Source: CAZFLM01 sp964519955 (lineage in GTDB: Bacteria; Armatimonadota; Chthonomonadetes; Chthonomonadales; CAJBBX01). Taken from it: a DNA stretch of 64,000 nucleotides. The stretch is from the NCBI GenBank assembly GCA_964519955.1, contig CAZFLM010000006.1, forward strand, positions 79,245 through 143,244. Direction: 5' to 3'. Below are positions 45,161 through 54,049 of the stretch, in pieces. Under the pieces are notes generated by a model, which did no database searches, was not told the origin of the DNA, and was given only the letters and a program-made list of their open reading frames with translations. The first letter of the stretch is position 1. Every line of letters starts with the position of its first letter. A program made the position numbers and the translations under genes.

Positions 45161-47502
45161 AGCGCCGGGCATCCAACCAGCCGCGCGCGGGCCGTCTGGT
45201 GCTGCCCATCGCCCTCGCGCTCGCCGCCCTGATGGCGCCTGCCTTCGCCCAGGAGCCGCCCACGCGTCCGCCTGAACCGGGCCAGACCCCGCCGGGCCAA
45301 CCTGCTGCGCCCGCCGGCGCGCAGCCGTCCGGCCAGGGCCGCTCCGACCGCCTGCCCACCCCCGACATCGCCGAGATCGTCTACGAGGACTGCGAGTTCC
45401 TGGGCACCCACATCAGCGCCACCATGGTGAAGCTCAATGCCGGCGAATACGTCCTGACCGGCGACCGCCTGGAGGGCGACTTCGAGAACGAGCTGGTCTT
45501 CACCGGCAATCCCACGCTCACCTACCGCGAGCAGACGATCACCGGCGACTCCATCCGCTTCCGCCCAAAGACCAAGACCTACCGCGTCGACAACCTGCAC
45601 ACCGTTCTCTCGCCGGACTTCCTGCGCGGCAGACTGACTTCGCCCCTGCTGATGAGCGGCCAGACCGCCTGGGGCCGCCGCGACGGCACGATGTCCGGCG
45701 AGGACGCCGACGCCTCGACCTGCGACCGCCTGCGCCAGCACTATCTCTTCCGCGCGCGCGCCATCGACGTGGAGCCGGGCAAGCGCATCGTCCTGCACCG
45801 CGCGAAGACGATCCTCTGGGGCAAGACGCTCTTCACCCTCCCGACCCTCGTCATCCCGCTCACCGAGATGCCCCGGCGCCACGGCTACATGCCGGAGTTC
45901 GGCCGGTCCGCGGACGAGGGCTGGTTCGTCAAGTCCGCGTTCTCCTACCAGATCGCCAAGCAGGCGCCGGGGATGTACCGCGTCGACCTCATGGAGCGCA
46001 AGGGGATCGGCCTGGGCTTCGAGCAGGACTGGCGCATGCGGCAGATGGGCGGCATGGCCTCGCTCTACATGATCCCCCTCGGACCGTCGGGGCGGAACCT
46101 GTCGGGACGCATGCAGGTGCAGACCGCGCTCGGCGGAGGCCAGACCGTTCGGCTCAGCAATGACTTCCAGCAGAACAGCTACCTCTCGATGCCCGAGACG
46201 ACGACCTTCAACACGCGCTTCGGCTACCAGCTCTCGAAGGACTGGATCAGCACCGGGCTGAACCTGGCGCGCCAGGCGACGGACTCCTCCGGCTACCAGA
46301 CGCGCTCCTACACGGCGGGGCTCACACAGGGCTTCCGCATCGGCCGGCGGATCTCCATCGACCTGGGCGGCGACTACACGCACTACCGCAGTGGGCGAGC
46401 GGGCAAGTCGTCGTCGCTGACGGAGCAGCTCGTAACCCGCCTGCGCGCCTCGGAGCGGGCCACCAACTACACGCTCGAGATCACCGCCAACCGACGCGTC
46501 CCCATCGGCTCCTCTACTTCGTCCTACTTCAGCGGCGTCGAGAAGGTCCCGGAGGTTTCGCTGACCAACTACCGCTTCACCCAGGGCTTCCTCTCCCAGA
46601 TCCGCGCCCAGTTCAACCTCTCGGCCGGCCGCTACAAGGAGGGCACCTCCTCCTCGTCCACCACCAGCAACCGCGTTGACGACGGCCGCGTGGTGGCCGG
46701 CTTCGAGGTGCAGAACCTGCGCTACAAGCTCACGGGCTCGACCGACGTGAACACCGGCACCTCGTTCCAGCAGTACTTCTACGGCACAGGCGCCGCTCAG
46801 TACCTCGTGCGCAACAACACCACGCTGACCGAGCACTGGAACAAGCGCTCCGGCATACGCCTGAACTACTCGTACCAGCAGCCCCAGGGGGGCACGCCCT
46901 TCCGGTTCGACGTGCTCAGCCAGTACCACACGCTGAACGCGGACATCGGCGTCATCGACGACTCCCGTGTGCAGTTCACCGCCCGGGCAGGCTACGACTT
47001 CGTCAAGCACTCGTCGTCGTACTACCAGCCCTGGCAAACGGTGTCGGCCAACCTGCTCCTCATCCCGGTCTCGTGGGCCCGCCTGCGCAACCTCTTCTCG
47101 TTCGACCCCAACGACGGCAAGCTGACGTCCATCACCTCCGACCTGCGTCTGCGGGGCACGGGCAACTTCGCGCTCGACCTCGTGACGAAGTACGACCCGC
47201 AGCGCCACCGCGCGGGCCAGATCAACGGGTACCTGAGCTTGCCCATAGGCCGAGTCTGGCGCGTGGAGTCTCTCATGCAGTACAATGGCTACCTCGGCCG
47301 CTTCGAGAGCCGCAACCTGCAGGTCGTCCGCGACTTCCACTGCCTGGAGGCGTCGTTCACCTACAGCGAGAACCCGTTCGGCTACCGCGCCGATCGCCAG
47401 ATCTACTTCCAACTCAGCATCAAGGGGTTGCCGATGTTCCGCAAGTACGGGGTCGGCCCATTCGGCCAGGCGCTCGACACCAGCGTGGGGGAGACGTACT
47501 GA
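45157..47502 (+). CDS. LptD/OstA-type outer-membrane LPS assembly protein
   Basis: Encodes 781 residues from a GTG overlapping the permease stop (GGAGG upstream). A signal peptide (LPIALALAALMAPAFAQ) and Pro-rich linker lead to an OstA-like domain (VKLNAGEYVLTGDRLEGDFE, ITGDSIRFRPKTKTYRV). The C-terminal part (about residues 270-781) alternates aromatic beta-strand segments, as in a barrel. Co-location with the permease supports an LPS-bridge role. Lipid A genes are not in the window. Confidence 0.85.
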   Translation: MKRRASNQPRAGRLVLPIALALAALMAPAFAQEPPTRPPEPGQTPPGQPAAPAGAQPSGQGRSDRLPTPDIAEIVYEDCEFLGTHISATMVKLNAGEYVLTGDRLEGDFENELVFTGNPTLTYREQTITGDSIRFRPKTKTYRVDNLHTVLSPDFLRGRLTSPLLMSGQTAWGRRDGTMSGEDADASTCDRLRQHYLFRARAIDVEPGKRIVLHRAKTILWGKTLFTLPTLVIPLTEMPRRHGYMPEFGRSADEGWFVKSAFSYQIAKQAPGMYRVDLMERKGIGLGFEQDWRMRQMGGMASLYMIPLGPSGRNLSGRMQVQTALGGGQTVRLSNDFQQNSYLSMPETTTFNTRFGYQLSKDWISTGLNLARQATDSSGYQTRSYTAGLTQGFRIGRRISIDLGGDYTHYRSGRAGKSSSLTEQLVTRLRASERATNYTLEITANRRVPIGSSTSSYFSGVEKVPEVSLTNYRFTQGFLSQIRAQFNLSAGRYKEGTSSSSTTSNRVDDGRVVAGFEVQNLRYKLTGSTDVNTGTSFQQYFYGTGAAQYLVRNNTTLTEHWNKRSGIRLNYSYQQPQGGTPFRFDVLSQYHTLNADIGVIDDSRVQFTARAGYDFVKHSSSYYQPWQTVSANLLLIPVSWARLRNLFSFDPNDGKLTSITSDLRLRGTGNFALDLVTKYDPQRHRAGQINGYLSLPIGRVWRVESLMQYNGYLGRFESRNLQVVRDFHCLEASFTYSENPFGYRADRQIYFQLSIKGLPMFRKYGVGPFGQALDTSVGETY

Positions 47503-48821
47503 TGATCCGAGCGGCCTGCCTGCTGCTCCTCCTGTTCGCCGGGCCTCAGGGACCCCCGTCCGGCCCGACCGTTCGCGACCTGCCCAACGGCGTGCGCATC
47601 GTTGTCCAGCCGCGGCAGATCGCGCCGCTCGTCGCCGTCGACGTGTGGGTGCGTGCGGGCTCCTCTGCCGAGATGCCGGGCGAGGAGGGCGCGGCCCACG
47701 TCCTGGAGCATATGCTCTTCAAGGGCACACCGACCCGCAAGCCGGGCCAGATCGACTTCGCCATCGAGTCGCTCGGGGGGCTCCTGAACGCCGGCACCGT
47801 CCGCGATTCCGCCCACGTGTTCACCACCGTGCCCATCGGCCACCTCGGCGAGGCGCTCGACGTGATCGCCGACATGGTGCGCAACCCCGCGCTCGACGAG
47901 ACAGAGGTGGCTCGCGAGAAGGCGGTGGTCCTCGACGAGCTGGCGCGCGACGCCAACGACACCCGCCGCATCGCGGTCGACCTGGCGATGGCCGGCAACT
48001 ACTGGGACCTGCCGGACGCGCACTCCGCTGCGGGAGCACCCCCGGCCGTGGCCCGTATCACGCGCGACGCCCTGGCGTCCTTCCACAAGCGCCTCTATGT
48101 CCCGGCGAACTGCACCGTGGTCATCGTGGGCAGCGTCGAGCCGGATGCAGCCTGCAAGATGGTCGAGGCGCGCTTCGCCAACTGGCCCGCGCCCAAGGAT
48201 GCCGCGCCGGCCAAGCCCGCGGCCGGGCCCGACGCGGGGCCGCGCACCATCGACGTGGAGCCGGCCGGCCGCAAGGCGAGCCCCGAGCGCCGCGTGGCGG
48301 TGGCAGTCGCCTTCAGGCAGCCCGGCGCCCCGAGCGTCGAGCAGTATCTGGCCCTGCGGCTGGCGTCCGGGCTCATGGCGTTCAACGGCTTCGGCCGGGC
48401 CTGGGACGCGCTCAAGAGCCAGGCCGCCGAGAACGTGTGGTCCGACGTGGTTCCGGCCCAGGCGGGCCCAACTCTGGTGGTCTACGCGGAGGTGAAGGCG
48501 AAGGACGCCAACTCTGCCGTGGCCGCGATCCAGGACGAGCTGATCCGCCTCGGGCGCGAGCCGCTGTCGCAGGACGACCTGGAGACGGCGCGCCGCCGCG
48601 TCGTCTCGCGGCACCTGGCCGACATGGAGACGCTGGAAGGGGAGGCGCGGACGCTCGGGCGCTTCTCGCTGCTAGGCGATCCGGCCGCCTGCCTCGACCT
48701 GAACGCGCGCCTCGGCAAGATCGACGCGGGAGCCCTCAAGCGAATGCTCGCGCTGCCGGTCGGCTCCCCCGACCCCGGCGCCGCCATCCTGCCCCTGCCC
48801 CGCGGGAGGAACGACCGATGA
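47502..48821 (+). CDS. M16 family zinc peptidase, catalytic subunit, secreted
   Basis: Encodes 439 residues, ATG overlapping the previous stop (TGATG). A short signal peptide (MIRAACLLLLLFAGPQG) suggests export. The inverted zinc motif HxxEH is intact: HVLEHML with His66, Glu69 and His70; a third ligand Glu lies in REKAVVLDELARD. These pitrilysin-type enzymes cut peptides or proteins in a closed chamber and often need an inactive partner, which follows here. Its stop overlaps the partner's start (ATGA). Confidence 0.9.
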   Translation: MIRAACLLLLLFAGPQGPPSGPTVRDLPNGVRIVVQPRQIAPLVAVDVWVRAGSSAEMPGEEGAAHVLEHMLFKGTPTRKPGQIDFAIESLGGLLNAGTVRDSAHVFTTVPIGHLGEALDVIADMVRNPALDETEVAREKAVVLDELARDANDTRRIAVDLAMAGNYWDLPDAHSAAGAPPAVARITRDALASFHKRLYVPANCTVVIVGSVEPDAACKMVEARFANWPAPKDAAPAKPAAGPDAGPRTIDVEPAGRKASPERRVAVAVAFRQPGAPSVEQYLALRLASGLMAFNGFGRAWDALKSQAAENVWSDVVPAQAGPTLVVYAEVKAKDANSAVAAIQDELIRLGREPLSQDDLETARRRVVSRHLADMETLEGEARTLGRFSLLGDPAACLDLNARLGKIDAGALKRMLALPVGSPDPGAAILPLPRGRNDR

Positions 48822-50170
48822 CCGCGCCGCTCCGGATCCCCCGCTGGGCGGCCGCGCTGGTCGCTGCCCTCGCGCTCTGCCTGCCCGCCTGGGCTCACGC
48901 GCTTGCGGCCGACGTCCAGGCCATCGACCTGCCCTCCGGCACGACGGTGCTCGTCCGCCACGAAGGCGGCACCGAGCTGGTCGGCATCTGCGTCTTCATT
49001 CGAACCCAGGTCGGCAGCGACGCCCGCGAGCCGGGCGACCGCCAGATCGCAGCGCGCGCCCTCTTCGGCAGCAGCGCCTTCCTGCCGGCGGAGTCCGTAA
49101 CCAAGGAGATCGACCTGGCCGGCGGCTCGCTGCAGGTGCGCTGCGAGCCGGACTTCACGGTCATCACCTGCGTGACGACGGCCGCCGCCTTCGACGACGC
49201 GTTCTACGTCGTCTCGCAGGCCATCAAGAACGCGCAGATGGACGAAGATGCGCTGCGCCGCGCCGTGACCGAGGCCGAGGCCGAGATGCGCGCCCAGGAG
49301 GCCGACCCGTACTTCTCCGCCTACGCCATTGCGCGCCAGACGCTGTACCGCGAGAGCCCGTACCGCCTGCCCTTCACGGCGGCGCCGGCGGCTCCGCTCA
49401 AGGTCACGCGCCAGGGCGTGCTGGACTACTTCCAGCGCCACTACACGCCGATCCGCACGGTGGTCTCGATCGCCGGCGGCATCACGGTCGACGCGGTCCG
49501 CCGCACGCTCGACGTGCAGTTGGCTGCCTTCGACCGTCGCTCGGCCGAGGGGGCAGGTGTGCCGCGCGCGGTCGACGCCGAGCGCCCCACCGAGCCCCTG
49601 CGCGCGCGCCGCGTGAAGCCCATTCGCACCGCCATCGTCCTCTCCGCATACCCGGGCCCGGGCCTGAAGCACAAGGACTACGCAGCGTTCTCGGTGCTGG
49701 GCGCCATCCTGGGAGGGGGGAAGGGCTCCCGCCTCTTCCGCCGCGTGCGGGATATGGGCGCGCTCGGCTACGACGTGGGCGCGGAGACCCCGCCGCTCGC
49801 CCTGGAGAGCCAGCTCATCGCCCACGTGGAGTTCGACCCGTCGCGCACCGGCCCGTCCGGCAAGGCGCCGACCGCCGCGGAGGCCGAGCAGATGGTGGGC
49901 GAGGTGGTGCACTCCGTGCTGACCGAGGCCCCGACCGACGCCGAGATCGCCCGCGCGAAGCAGTACCTCATCGGCCGCCACCTCGTCGCCCACCAGCGCA
50001 TGCGCGACCGCGCCTACTACCTGGGCTGGTACGAGACGGTCGGCCTGGGCTACGAGTTCGACACGGACTGGCCCAAGGCCATCGAGGCAGTCACCCCCGC
50101 CGACCTCAAGCGCCTCGCCACGGAGTGCCTCGCGAACGGCGTGACGGTGACGGTCCGGCCGGAGAAGTAG
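48818..50170 (+). CDS. M16 family peptidase, non-catalytic partner, secreted
   Basis: Encodes 450 residues, ATG overlapping the preceding stop. A signal peptide (WAAALVAALALCLPAWAHA) is present. The zinc motif is absent: the matching stretch reads RQIAARALFGSSAF where HxxEH would be, so this is a pseudo-subunit. The second half (GPGLKHKDYAAFSVLGAILG, GGKGSRLFRRVRDMGALGYD) is conserved and includes the R/Y substrate-binding region. Active/inactive M16 pairs form heterodimers. Confidence 0.9.
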   Translation: MTAPLRIPRWAAALVAALALCLPAWAHALAADVQAIDLPSGTTVLVRHEGGTELVGICVFIRTQVGSDAREPGDRQIAARALFGSSAFLPAESVTKEIDLAGGSLQVRCEPDFTVITCVTTAAAFDDAFYVVSQAIKNAQMDEDALRRAVTEAEAEMRAQEADPYFSAYAIARQTLYRESPYRLPFTAAPAAPLKVTRQGVLDYFQRHYTPIRTVVSIAGGITVDAVRRTLDVQLAAFDRRSAEGAGVPRAVDAERPTEPLRARRVKPIRTAIVLSAYPGPGLKHKDYAAFSVLGAILGGGKGSRLFRRVRDMGALGYDVGAETPPLALESQLIAHVEFDPSRTGPSGKAPTAAEAEQMVGEVVHSVLTEAPTDAEIARAKQYLIGRHLVAHQRMRDRAYYLGWYETVGLGYEFDTDWPKAIEAVTPADLKRLATECLANGVTVTVRPEK

Positions 50171-50214
50171 GAGTGCAACCGCGGATGAACGCGGATGCAC
50201 GCGGATAGGGGCGA
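50170..50214 (+). repeat. GCGGATGAACGCGGATGCAC-type repeat, left copy
   Basis: GTGCAACCGCGGATGAACGC and GGATGCACGCGGATAGGGGC. A diverged inverted copy is at 50783-50823; together they frame two tiny minus-strand ORFs. The family resembles the one framing the exonuclease at 34.4-35.2 kb. Confidence 0.75.
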
Positions 50215-50246
50215 GATGGTTGGTGGTCTGGCAGGGCCTCCGCGCC

Positions 50247-50567
50247 CTACTTCACGTGGTGCCGCAGCCATGCAACCGCCTGCCGGTCGAACACCAGACG
50301 GACGAAGAGACGAGCGCTCTGCAGCGACAGAACCAGGGCGTCGCGACCCGGGGTGTCTACGTCGCTGGACAGAAGCACCGCCCGTGTGCCCCGCCGCGGA
50401 CGGTCCATGACCGAGCGTGCGTCCAGCTTGGAGGCGAGGTCGACGAACGCTGTTGCCTCCGCGCTCTCGGCTGGCTCAAAGTCGCCCTCGACGTACCACA
50501 TGTCGGTCCGCTCGTAGGTGAGCCTCCCGACCTGGGCACCGCGCCACTCGACGATCACTTCGGTCAT
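50247..50567 (-). CDS. Small protein of unknown function (second of an overlapping pair)
   Basis: Encodes 106 residues, ATG overlapping the upstream ORF's stop (ATGA, 50564-50567). MTEVIVEWRGAQVGRLTYER is followed by an acidic middle and a hydrophobic/basic end (LFVRLVFDRQAVAWLRHHVK). No family is recognised. It is cytosolic by appearance and has good codon character for this genome. Confidence 0.55.
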   Translation of the reverse strand: MTEVIVEWRGAQVGRLTYERTDMWYVEGDFEPAESAEATAFVDLASKLDARSVMDRPRRGTRAVLLSSDVDTPGRDALVLSLQSARLFVRLVFDRQAVAWLRHHVK

Positions 50568-50770
50568 CCTGCACCCCCCGCCCGAGCCTGTGCGGCACCC
50601 GTCGCACGGCGGTTGGGTGTCGCGTTGGTGACCACCTCGCCGTCTGCGCTCAGCGCGAAGGCCGCCGCGATCGCCTCGCAGGTCCGCCGGTAGCTGTCGG
50701 TAGGCATGCGTGCGACCTCGAATGCCAGCCGGCGGGAGGCGTCGCGAACGTATGCCCCGCTCGCCTCCAT
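50564..50770 (-). CDS. Small protein of unknown function (first of an overlapping pair)
   Basis: About 68 residues if it starts at the ATG at 50770 (MEASGAYVRDASRRLAFEV); an upstream ATG at 50815 would translate repeat sequence. It is rich in Ala and Arg, helix-forming, and followed by a Gly/Ala-rich tail. No family is recognised. The overlap with the next ORF suggests a coupled pair, possibly a small two-gene module. Confidence 0.5.
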   Translation of the reverse strand: MEASGAYVRDASRRLAFEVARMPTDSYRRTCEAIAAAFALSADGEVVTNATPNRRATGAAQARAGGAG

Positions 50771-50782
50771 CGCCCCGCCCAA

Positions 50783-50823
50783 TCCGCGTTCATCTGCGTC
50801 CATCTGCGGTTGCATTCGCCCCT
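50783..50823 (-). repeat. GCGGATGAACGCGGATGCAC-type repeat, right (inverted) copy
   Basis: On the minus strand it reads GCAACCGCAGATGGACGCAG then ATGAACGCGG, related to the copy at 50170-50214. Confidence 0.7.
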
Positions 50824-51712
50824 ACCTCAACCCCTTCACCCACCGCACTGCGTGGGGGATGCCTGGGTCGAGCATCGAGTCGTAGTGGCCGCCGGAGGGC
50901 ACCGTGTCGACCGTGACGCTGCGGTTGGTGGCGCTGACCTGCCTGGCGAACTGCATCATCTGCTCGCCCGCCACGTTGTCATCGTCGTTCGCGTGGAAGA
51001 GGAAGAGGGGGCACTTCAGCTTCTCGGGCGCGGCGTTCGGTGAGGCCTTGCGGATGAACTCGGAGAAGCCCGGCATCGCCTGCTCGAACGTGCTCATCGC
51101 GCTGCCGAGCGTGGCCGGCACGTCGCACGCCGGCGCGAAGGCGACGCACCCCGCGATGCCCGGCACGTGCTCCGCCACCAGCAGCGCCGTCGTCGCCGCC
51201 GAACTGTGGCCCACCGCGTAGACGCGCTTCTTGTCGATGCCTTCGACGTGCTTCAGCGCGTAGGCCAGGGCCGCCTTGGCGTCCGCCAGCCCGGCGTCCG
51301 CCTTGCCGAACGCCCGCGCCGCCTCGGTGATCTGGCGGTCGCTCGGGCTGTCGCTCAGCGGGCCGTCCAGCTCGTAGGCGACGACCGCGAAGCCCGCCTG
51401 AACCCACGGCAGGTGCTCCGGCACGTCGCCGTCCGCGAGGCCCATGCCGTGGAACATGCGCGACCCGGCCGGCGCGATCAGGATGCAGGGCAGCTTGCCG
51501 GCCGGCTTCGGCGAGGGCAGGTAGATCCACACCTTGCAGGGCGGCCCTACCGCGGCGAGGGTGACCTCGGAGCGCGAGACCCCCGTCTGCACGGTCGAGG
51601 GCGAGGGGAGAGGAGGATCGGCGCCGACCGCCGGCCCCTTGGGCCCGCAGCCGGCGCCGAACGCGAATGCCATGACGGCCGCCGCCGTCCCGAGCAGCGC
51701 AACGTGTCTCAT
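50822..51712 (-). CDS. Alpha/beta hydrolase lipoprotein
   Basis: Encodes 296 residues. A lipoprotein signal ends in GAGC (Cys near residue 22). The catalytic triad can be placed as Ser in GHSSAATT, Asp in HANDDDNVAG and His in SGGHYDSML, the pattern of dienelactone-hydrolase or prolyl-oligopeptidase-type hydrolases. It would act in the periplasm on an ester or peptide. Substrate unknown. Confidence 0.82.
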   Translation of the reverse strand: MRHVALLGTAAAVMAFAFGAGCGPKGPAVGADPPLPSPSTVQTGVSRSEVTLAAVGPPCKVWIYLPSPKPAGKLPCILIAPAGSRMFHGMGLADGDVPEHLPWVQAGFAVVAYELDGPLSDSPSDRQITEAARAFGKADAGLADAKAALAYALKHVEGIDKKRVYAVGHSSAATTALLVAEHVPGIAGCVAFAPACDVPATLGSAMSTFEQAMPGFSEFIRKASPNAAPEKLKCPLFLFHANDDDNVAGEQMMQFARQVSATNRSVTVDTVPSGGHYDSMLDPGIPHAVRWVKGLR

Positions 51713-51755
51713 GCCATCACCTTCCTGTGTGGTAACCCGTCTCGTCGTCCGCAGT

Positions 51756-51903
51756 GCGCCGTTCCGGTCCGCGCAGGCGGACCTTGTGCCGTTCGCAGGC
51801 GCGGTTTCAACCGCCGGCGGACGTCGGCCGGCATCGGCCCGGTCCTCCGGTCCGCGCAGGCGGACCTCGTGCCGTTCGCAGGCGCGGTTTCAACCGCCCG
51901 CCG
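51756..51903. repeat. GGTCCGCGCAGGCGGACC repeat, two copies
   Basis: Two units, each with GTCCGCGCAGGCGGAC and CAGGCGCGGTTTCAACCGC (hairpin GCGGT/ACCGC), lie in the spacer between the hydrolase and the sugar-binding gene. Confidence 0.75.
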
Positions 51904-51941
51904 ACAACGGCCGGCGCCCGGCACCCGGCCCCCAGCCCCCG

Positions 51942-52964
51942 CTACTTCGTGATCACCTCGAGGGGCACCAGGAACTCCTTGCCCTTCTGCACCTTGCCAG
52001 ACAGGATGCCGACCGCCATGCGCACGCCGTACTTGCCCATCAGGTCCGGGTGCTGCTCGATGGTGCCGGCCATCTCGCCGCTCGCCAGGTAGGGCTTGAT
52101 GTCCGCGATGTTGTCGTAGCCGAAGACCTTGATCTTGCCCTTCTTGCCCGCCTCCTGGATCGCCTTCAGCGCGCCGAGGGCCATCTTGTCGTTCGCGCAG
52201 AAGAGCCCCTGGATCTCAGGATGCGCCGCGACCATGCCCTGGAACTTGGCATAGGCCTTCTGCGTGTCCCACTCGGCGCTGTCCTTCGCGACCACCTCCA
52301 GCTTGCCCTTGACCGCGCCCTCGAAGCCGCGGCGGCGCGACTCGGCGTTGTCGGCCCCGCGGATGCCTTCCAGGATCGCCGCCTTGCCATTCGCGCCCAG
52401 CGCCTTCGCCATCGCCTCGCCCGCCAGCTTGCCGCCTTCCTCGTTGTCGGCGCCCACATACCCGGCCAGGTTCAGCCCGGCAGCCGCGGCGGACGGCTTG
52501 TCCACCCGGTTGTCGATGTTGATGACGACGATGCCCTTGTCAGCGGCGCCCTTCAGCGCGGGCACGATCGCCTTGGAGTCCGCCGGCGCGACCAGGATCG
52601 CGTCCACGCCCTTCGCCGCGATCGTCTGGACCATGGCGAACTGGGCCTCCTTGTCGCTCTCCTGCGCCGGCGCCTGCACTTCCAGCGTCGCGCCCAGCGC
52701 CTTCGCCTCGGCTTCTGCGGCCTTGATCATCGGGTCGAAGAACGGGTTGTTGCGCGTCTTCACCACCAGCGCCAGCTTCAGTGGCTTGTCGGCCTTGGCG
52801 ATGGCGTCCAGGTCGGCCTGGGAGATGGTCAGCGCCGCTGTCGCCGCGGCGTCTGCAGGTGTCAGCTTCGGGGCAGCCAGGGGAGGCGCGGTGGTCTGCT
52901 CCTTGCCGCACCCGGCCAGCGCGGCGAACAGGCATATCGGAACGAGCCAGAGCGGGGATCTCAT
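51942..52964 (-). CDS. Sugar-type ABC substrate-binding lipoprotein (RbsB-like)
   Basis: Encodes 340 residues from the ATG at 52964 (AAAGGA seven bases upstream). A lipobox LAGC follows a hydrophobic stretch (VPICLFAALAGC). The type I periplasmic fold is marked by LALVVKTRNNPFFDPMIKAA and GVDAILVAPADSKAIVPALK. Relatives bind ribose, xylose, inositol or autoinducer-2. No ABC ATPase or permease is nearby, so its transporter must be elsewhere. Confidence 0.87.
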   Translation of the reverse strand: MRSPLWLVPICLFAALAGCGKEQTTAPPLAAPKLTPADAAATAALTISQADLDAIAKADKPLKLALVVKTRNNPFFDPMIKAAEAEAKALGATLEVQAPAQESDKEAQFAMVQTIAAKGVDAILVAPADSKAIVPALKGAADKGIVVINIDNRVDKPSAAAAGLNLAGYVGADNEEGGKLAGEAMAKALGANGKAAILEGIRGADNAESRRRGFEGAVKGKLEVVAKDSAEWDTQKAYAKFQGMVAAHPEIQGLFCANDKMALGALKAIQEAGKKGKIKVFGYDNIADIKPYLASGEMAGTIEQHPDLMGKYGVRMAVGILSGKVQKGKEFLVPLEVITK

Positions 52965-53015
52965 CGTAGCGTCCTTTCGGAGCCTCGGCATCGTCGGCGC
53001 GAGGCTGCCAGTCAC

Positions 53016-53442
53016 ATGTCAGGACGCATTACGCCAGCCAGGGGGCGCTTTCCTGCGCACGACGGCCCCATGGCGCCGCGCCCGAACCGCGCAGAGCCGC
53101 GCGCGCAAGCAAGCGGAAGCGTGGCGTGGGGTAGGGCCTCTCACCGAGGGGCTGGGCGCAGCATAGGGGGCAGCCGCTTGTCGCACCACCGATCCGAGCC
53201 GCGACTGGCGAGCCCGCAGCCGTACCGCGGGCCGAAGGAGCGGGTGACGCCGGCATCGCCCATCTGCGCCTCTGGATCGCAGGCCCGCCATGGCGACGCA
53301 CCACGCCGGAACCGCACAGAGCCGCGCGCGCAAGCAAGCGGAAGCGCGGCGCGGGGTAGTGCGTTTCGTCGAGGGGTGAGCGCAGGAGAGGGTGCGTCCG
53401 CCTGCTGGCGCGCGCGGCTCTGTGCGCGAGGGAGCGTGAGCG
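53016..53442. repeat. Repeat-filled spacer (GCGCGCAAGCAAGCGGAAGCG family)
   Basis: GAGCCGCGCGCGCAAGCAAG (continuing with CGGAAGCG) occurs at about 53094 and 53319, 225 bases apart, each followed by GTGGGGTAG-type sequence; an inverted piece (CGCGCGGCTCTGTG) lies at 53411. No gene is supported. A similar fragment is at 61310. Confidence 0.7.
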
Positions 53443-53838
53443 CTACAGCTCGAACGGGTGGGGGAGCAACTCGCCGAGCGCGAACCGCCGCCGCGCGCCG
53501 GCCGTGTTCGCGCACACGACCTCCAGCGCGTCGTCGCCGAACTCGCGCAGCCACTGCCGGCACGCGCCGCACGGGGTGCCCGGCGGGTCCGCCTCGGTCA
53601 CGATGACCACGGCCCGCACGCGCTTCACCCCCGCCGCCACGGCCGCCGCCAGTGCCGCCCGCTCCGCGCAGAGGCTCAGCCCATACGATGCGTTCTCCAC
53701 GTTGCAGCCCACGTACACGCGGTCATCCGCCCCGACCACGGCGGCGCCCACCGCGAACTGGCTGTACGGCGTGTGGGCGTGCTGCCGGGCGGCCGCGGCC
53801 ACCGCGATCAGGGCGTCGATCTCAGGTTGGGTGAGCAT
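53443..53838 (-). CDS. cdd: Cytidine deaminase
   Basis: Encodes 131 residues from the ATG at 53838. It deaminates cytidine and deoxycytidine to uridine forms in pyrimidine salvage. The zinc site is Cys57 with catalytic Glu59 (CAE), and Cys90 and Cys93 (PCGACRQ), the three-cysteine tetrameric type. NVENASYGLSLCAER is typical. The longer reading adds repeat-encoded residues from low-complexity DNA. Confidence 0.94.
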   Translation of the reverse strand: MLTQPEIDALIAVAAAARQHAHTPYSQFAVGAAVVGADDRVYVGCNVENASYGLSLCAERAALAAAVAAGVKRVRAVVIVTEADPPGTPCGACRQWLREFGDDALEVVCANTAGARRRFALGELLPHPFEL

Positions 53839-53859
53839 GGGCGGTGGTCCCAAGGGCGT

Positions 53860-54049
53860 CGAAGGTCGAAGGTGAAAGGTGAAAGGTGAAAGGTGAAAGT
53901 GGCCAGTGGGAGGCGGTGCGGTGGCTCGTCTTCTGACTTCTGACTTCTGACTTCTGGCTTCTGGCTTCTGCCTGCTGCCTTCTGGCTTCTGACTTCGCCG
54001 TTCCCGCACCCACCCGCCGTCCTACTCGCTACTGACTCCTCGCTACTCG
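53860..54049. repeat. Low-complexity GGTGAAA and TTCTGACTTCTGGC repeats
   Basis: Four GGTGAAA units (53870-53899), then a run of TTCTGACTTCTGGCTTCTG units (53928-53995) and CTACTCGCTACT-type units (54012-54055). Similar AGCCAGAAGCCAGTAGCC sequence recurs at 56414-56444 beside mutS2. No gene. Confidence 0.75.

Noticed and set aside
45067..47412. A 781-codon minus-strand frame opposite the LptD-like gene
   Set aside because: High GC keeps antisense frames open; no start signal or domain, and the plus strand has a clear OstA protein.
53016..53442. Small ORFs reading through the SVRFRRG-type repeats
   Set aside because: Their translations consist of repeat-encoded Arg/Ala-rich strings with no start signal; the DNA is a dispersed repeat.
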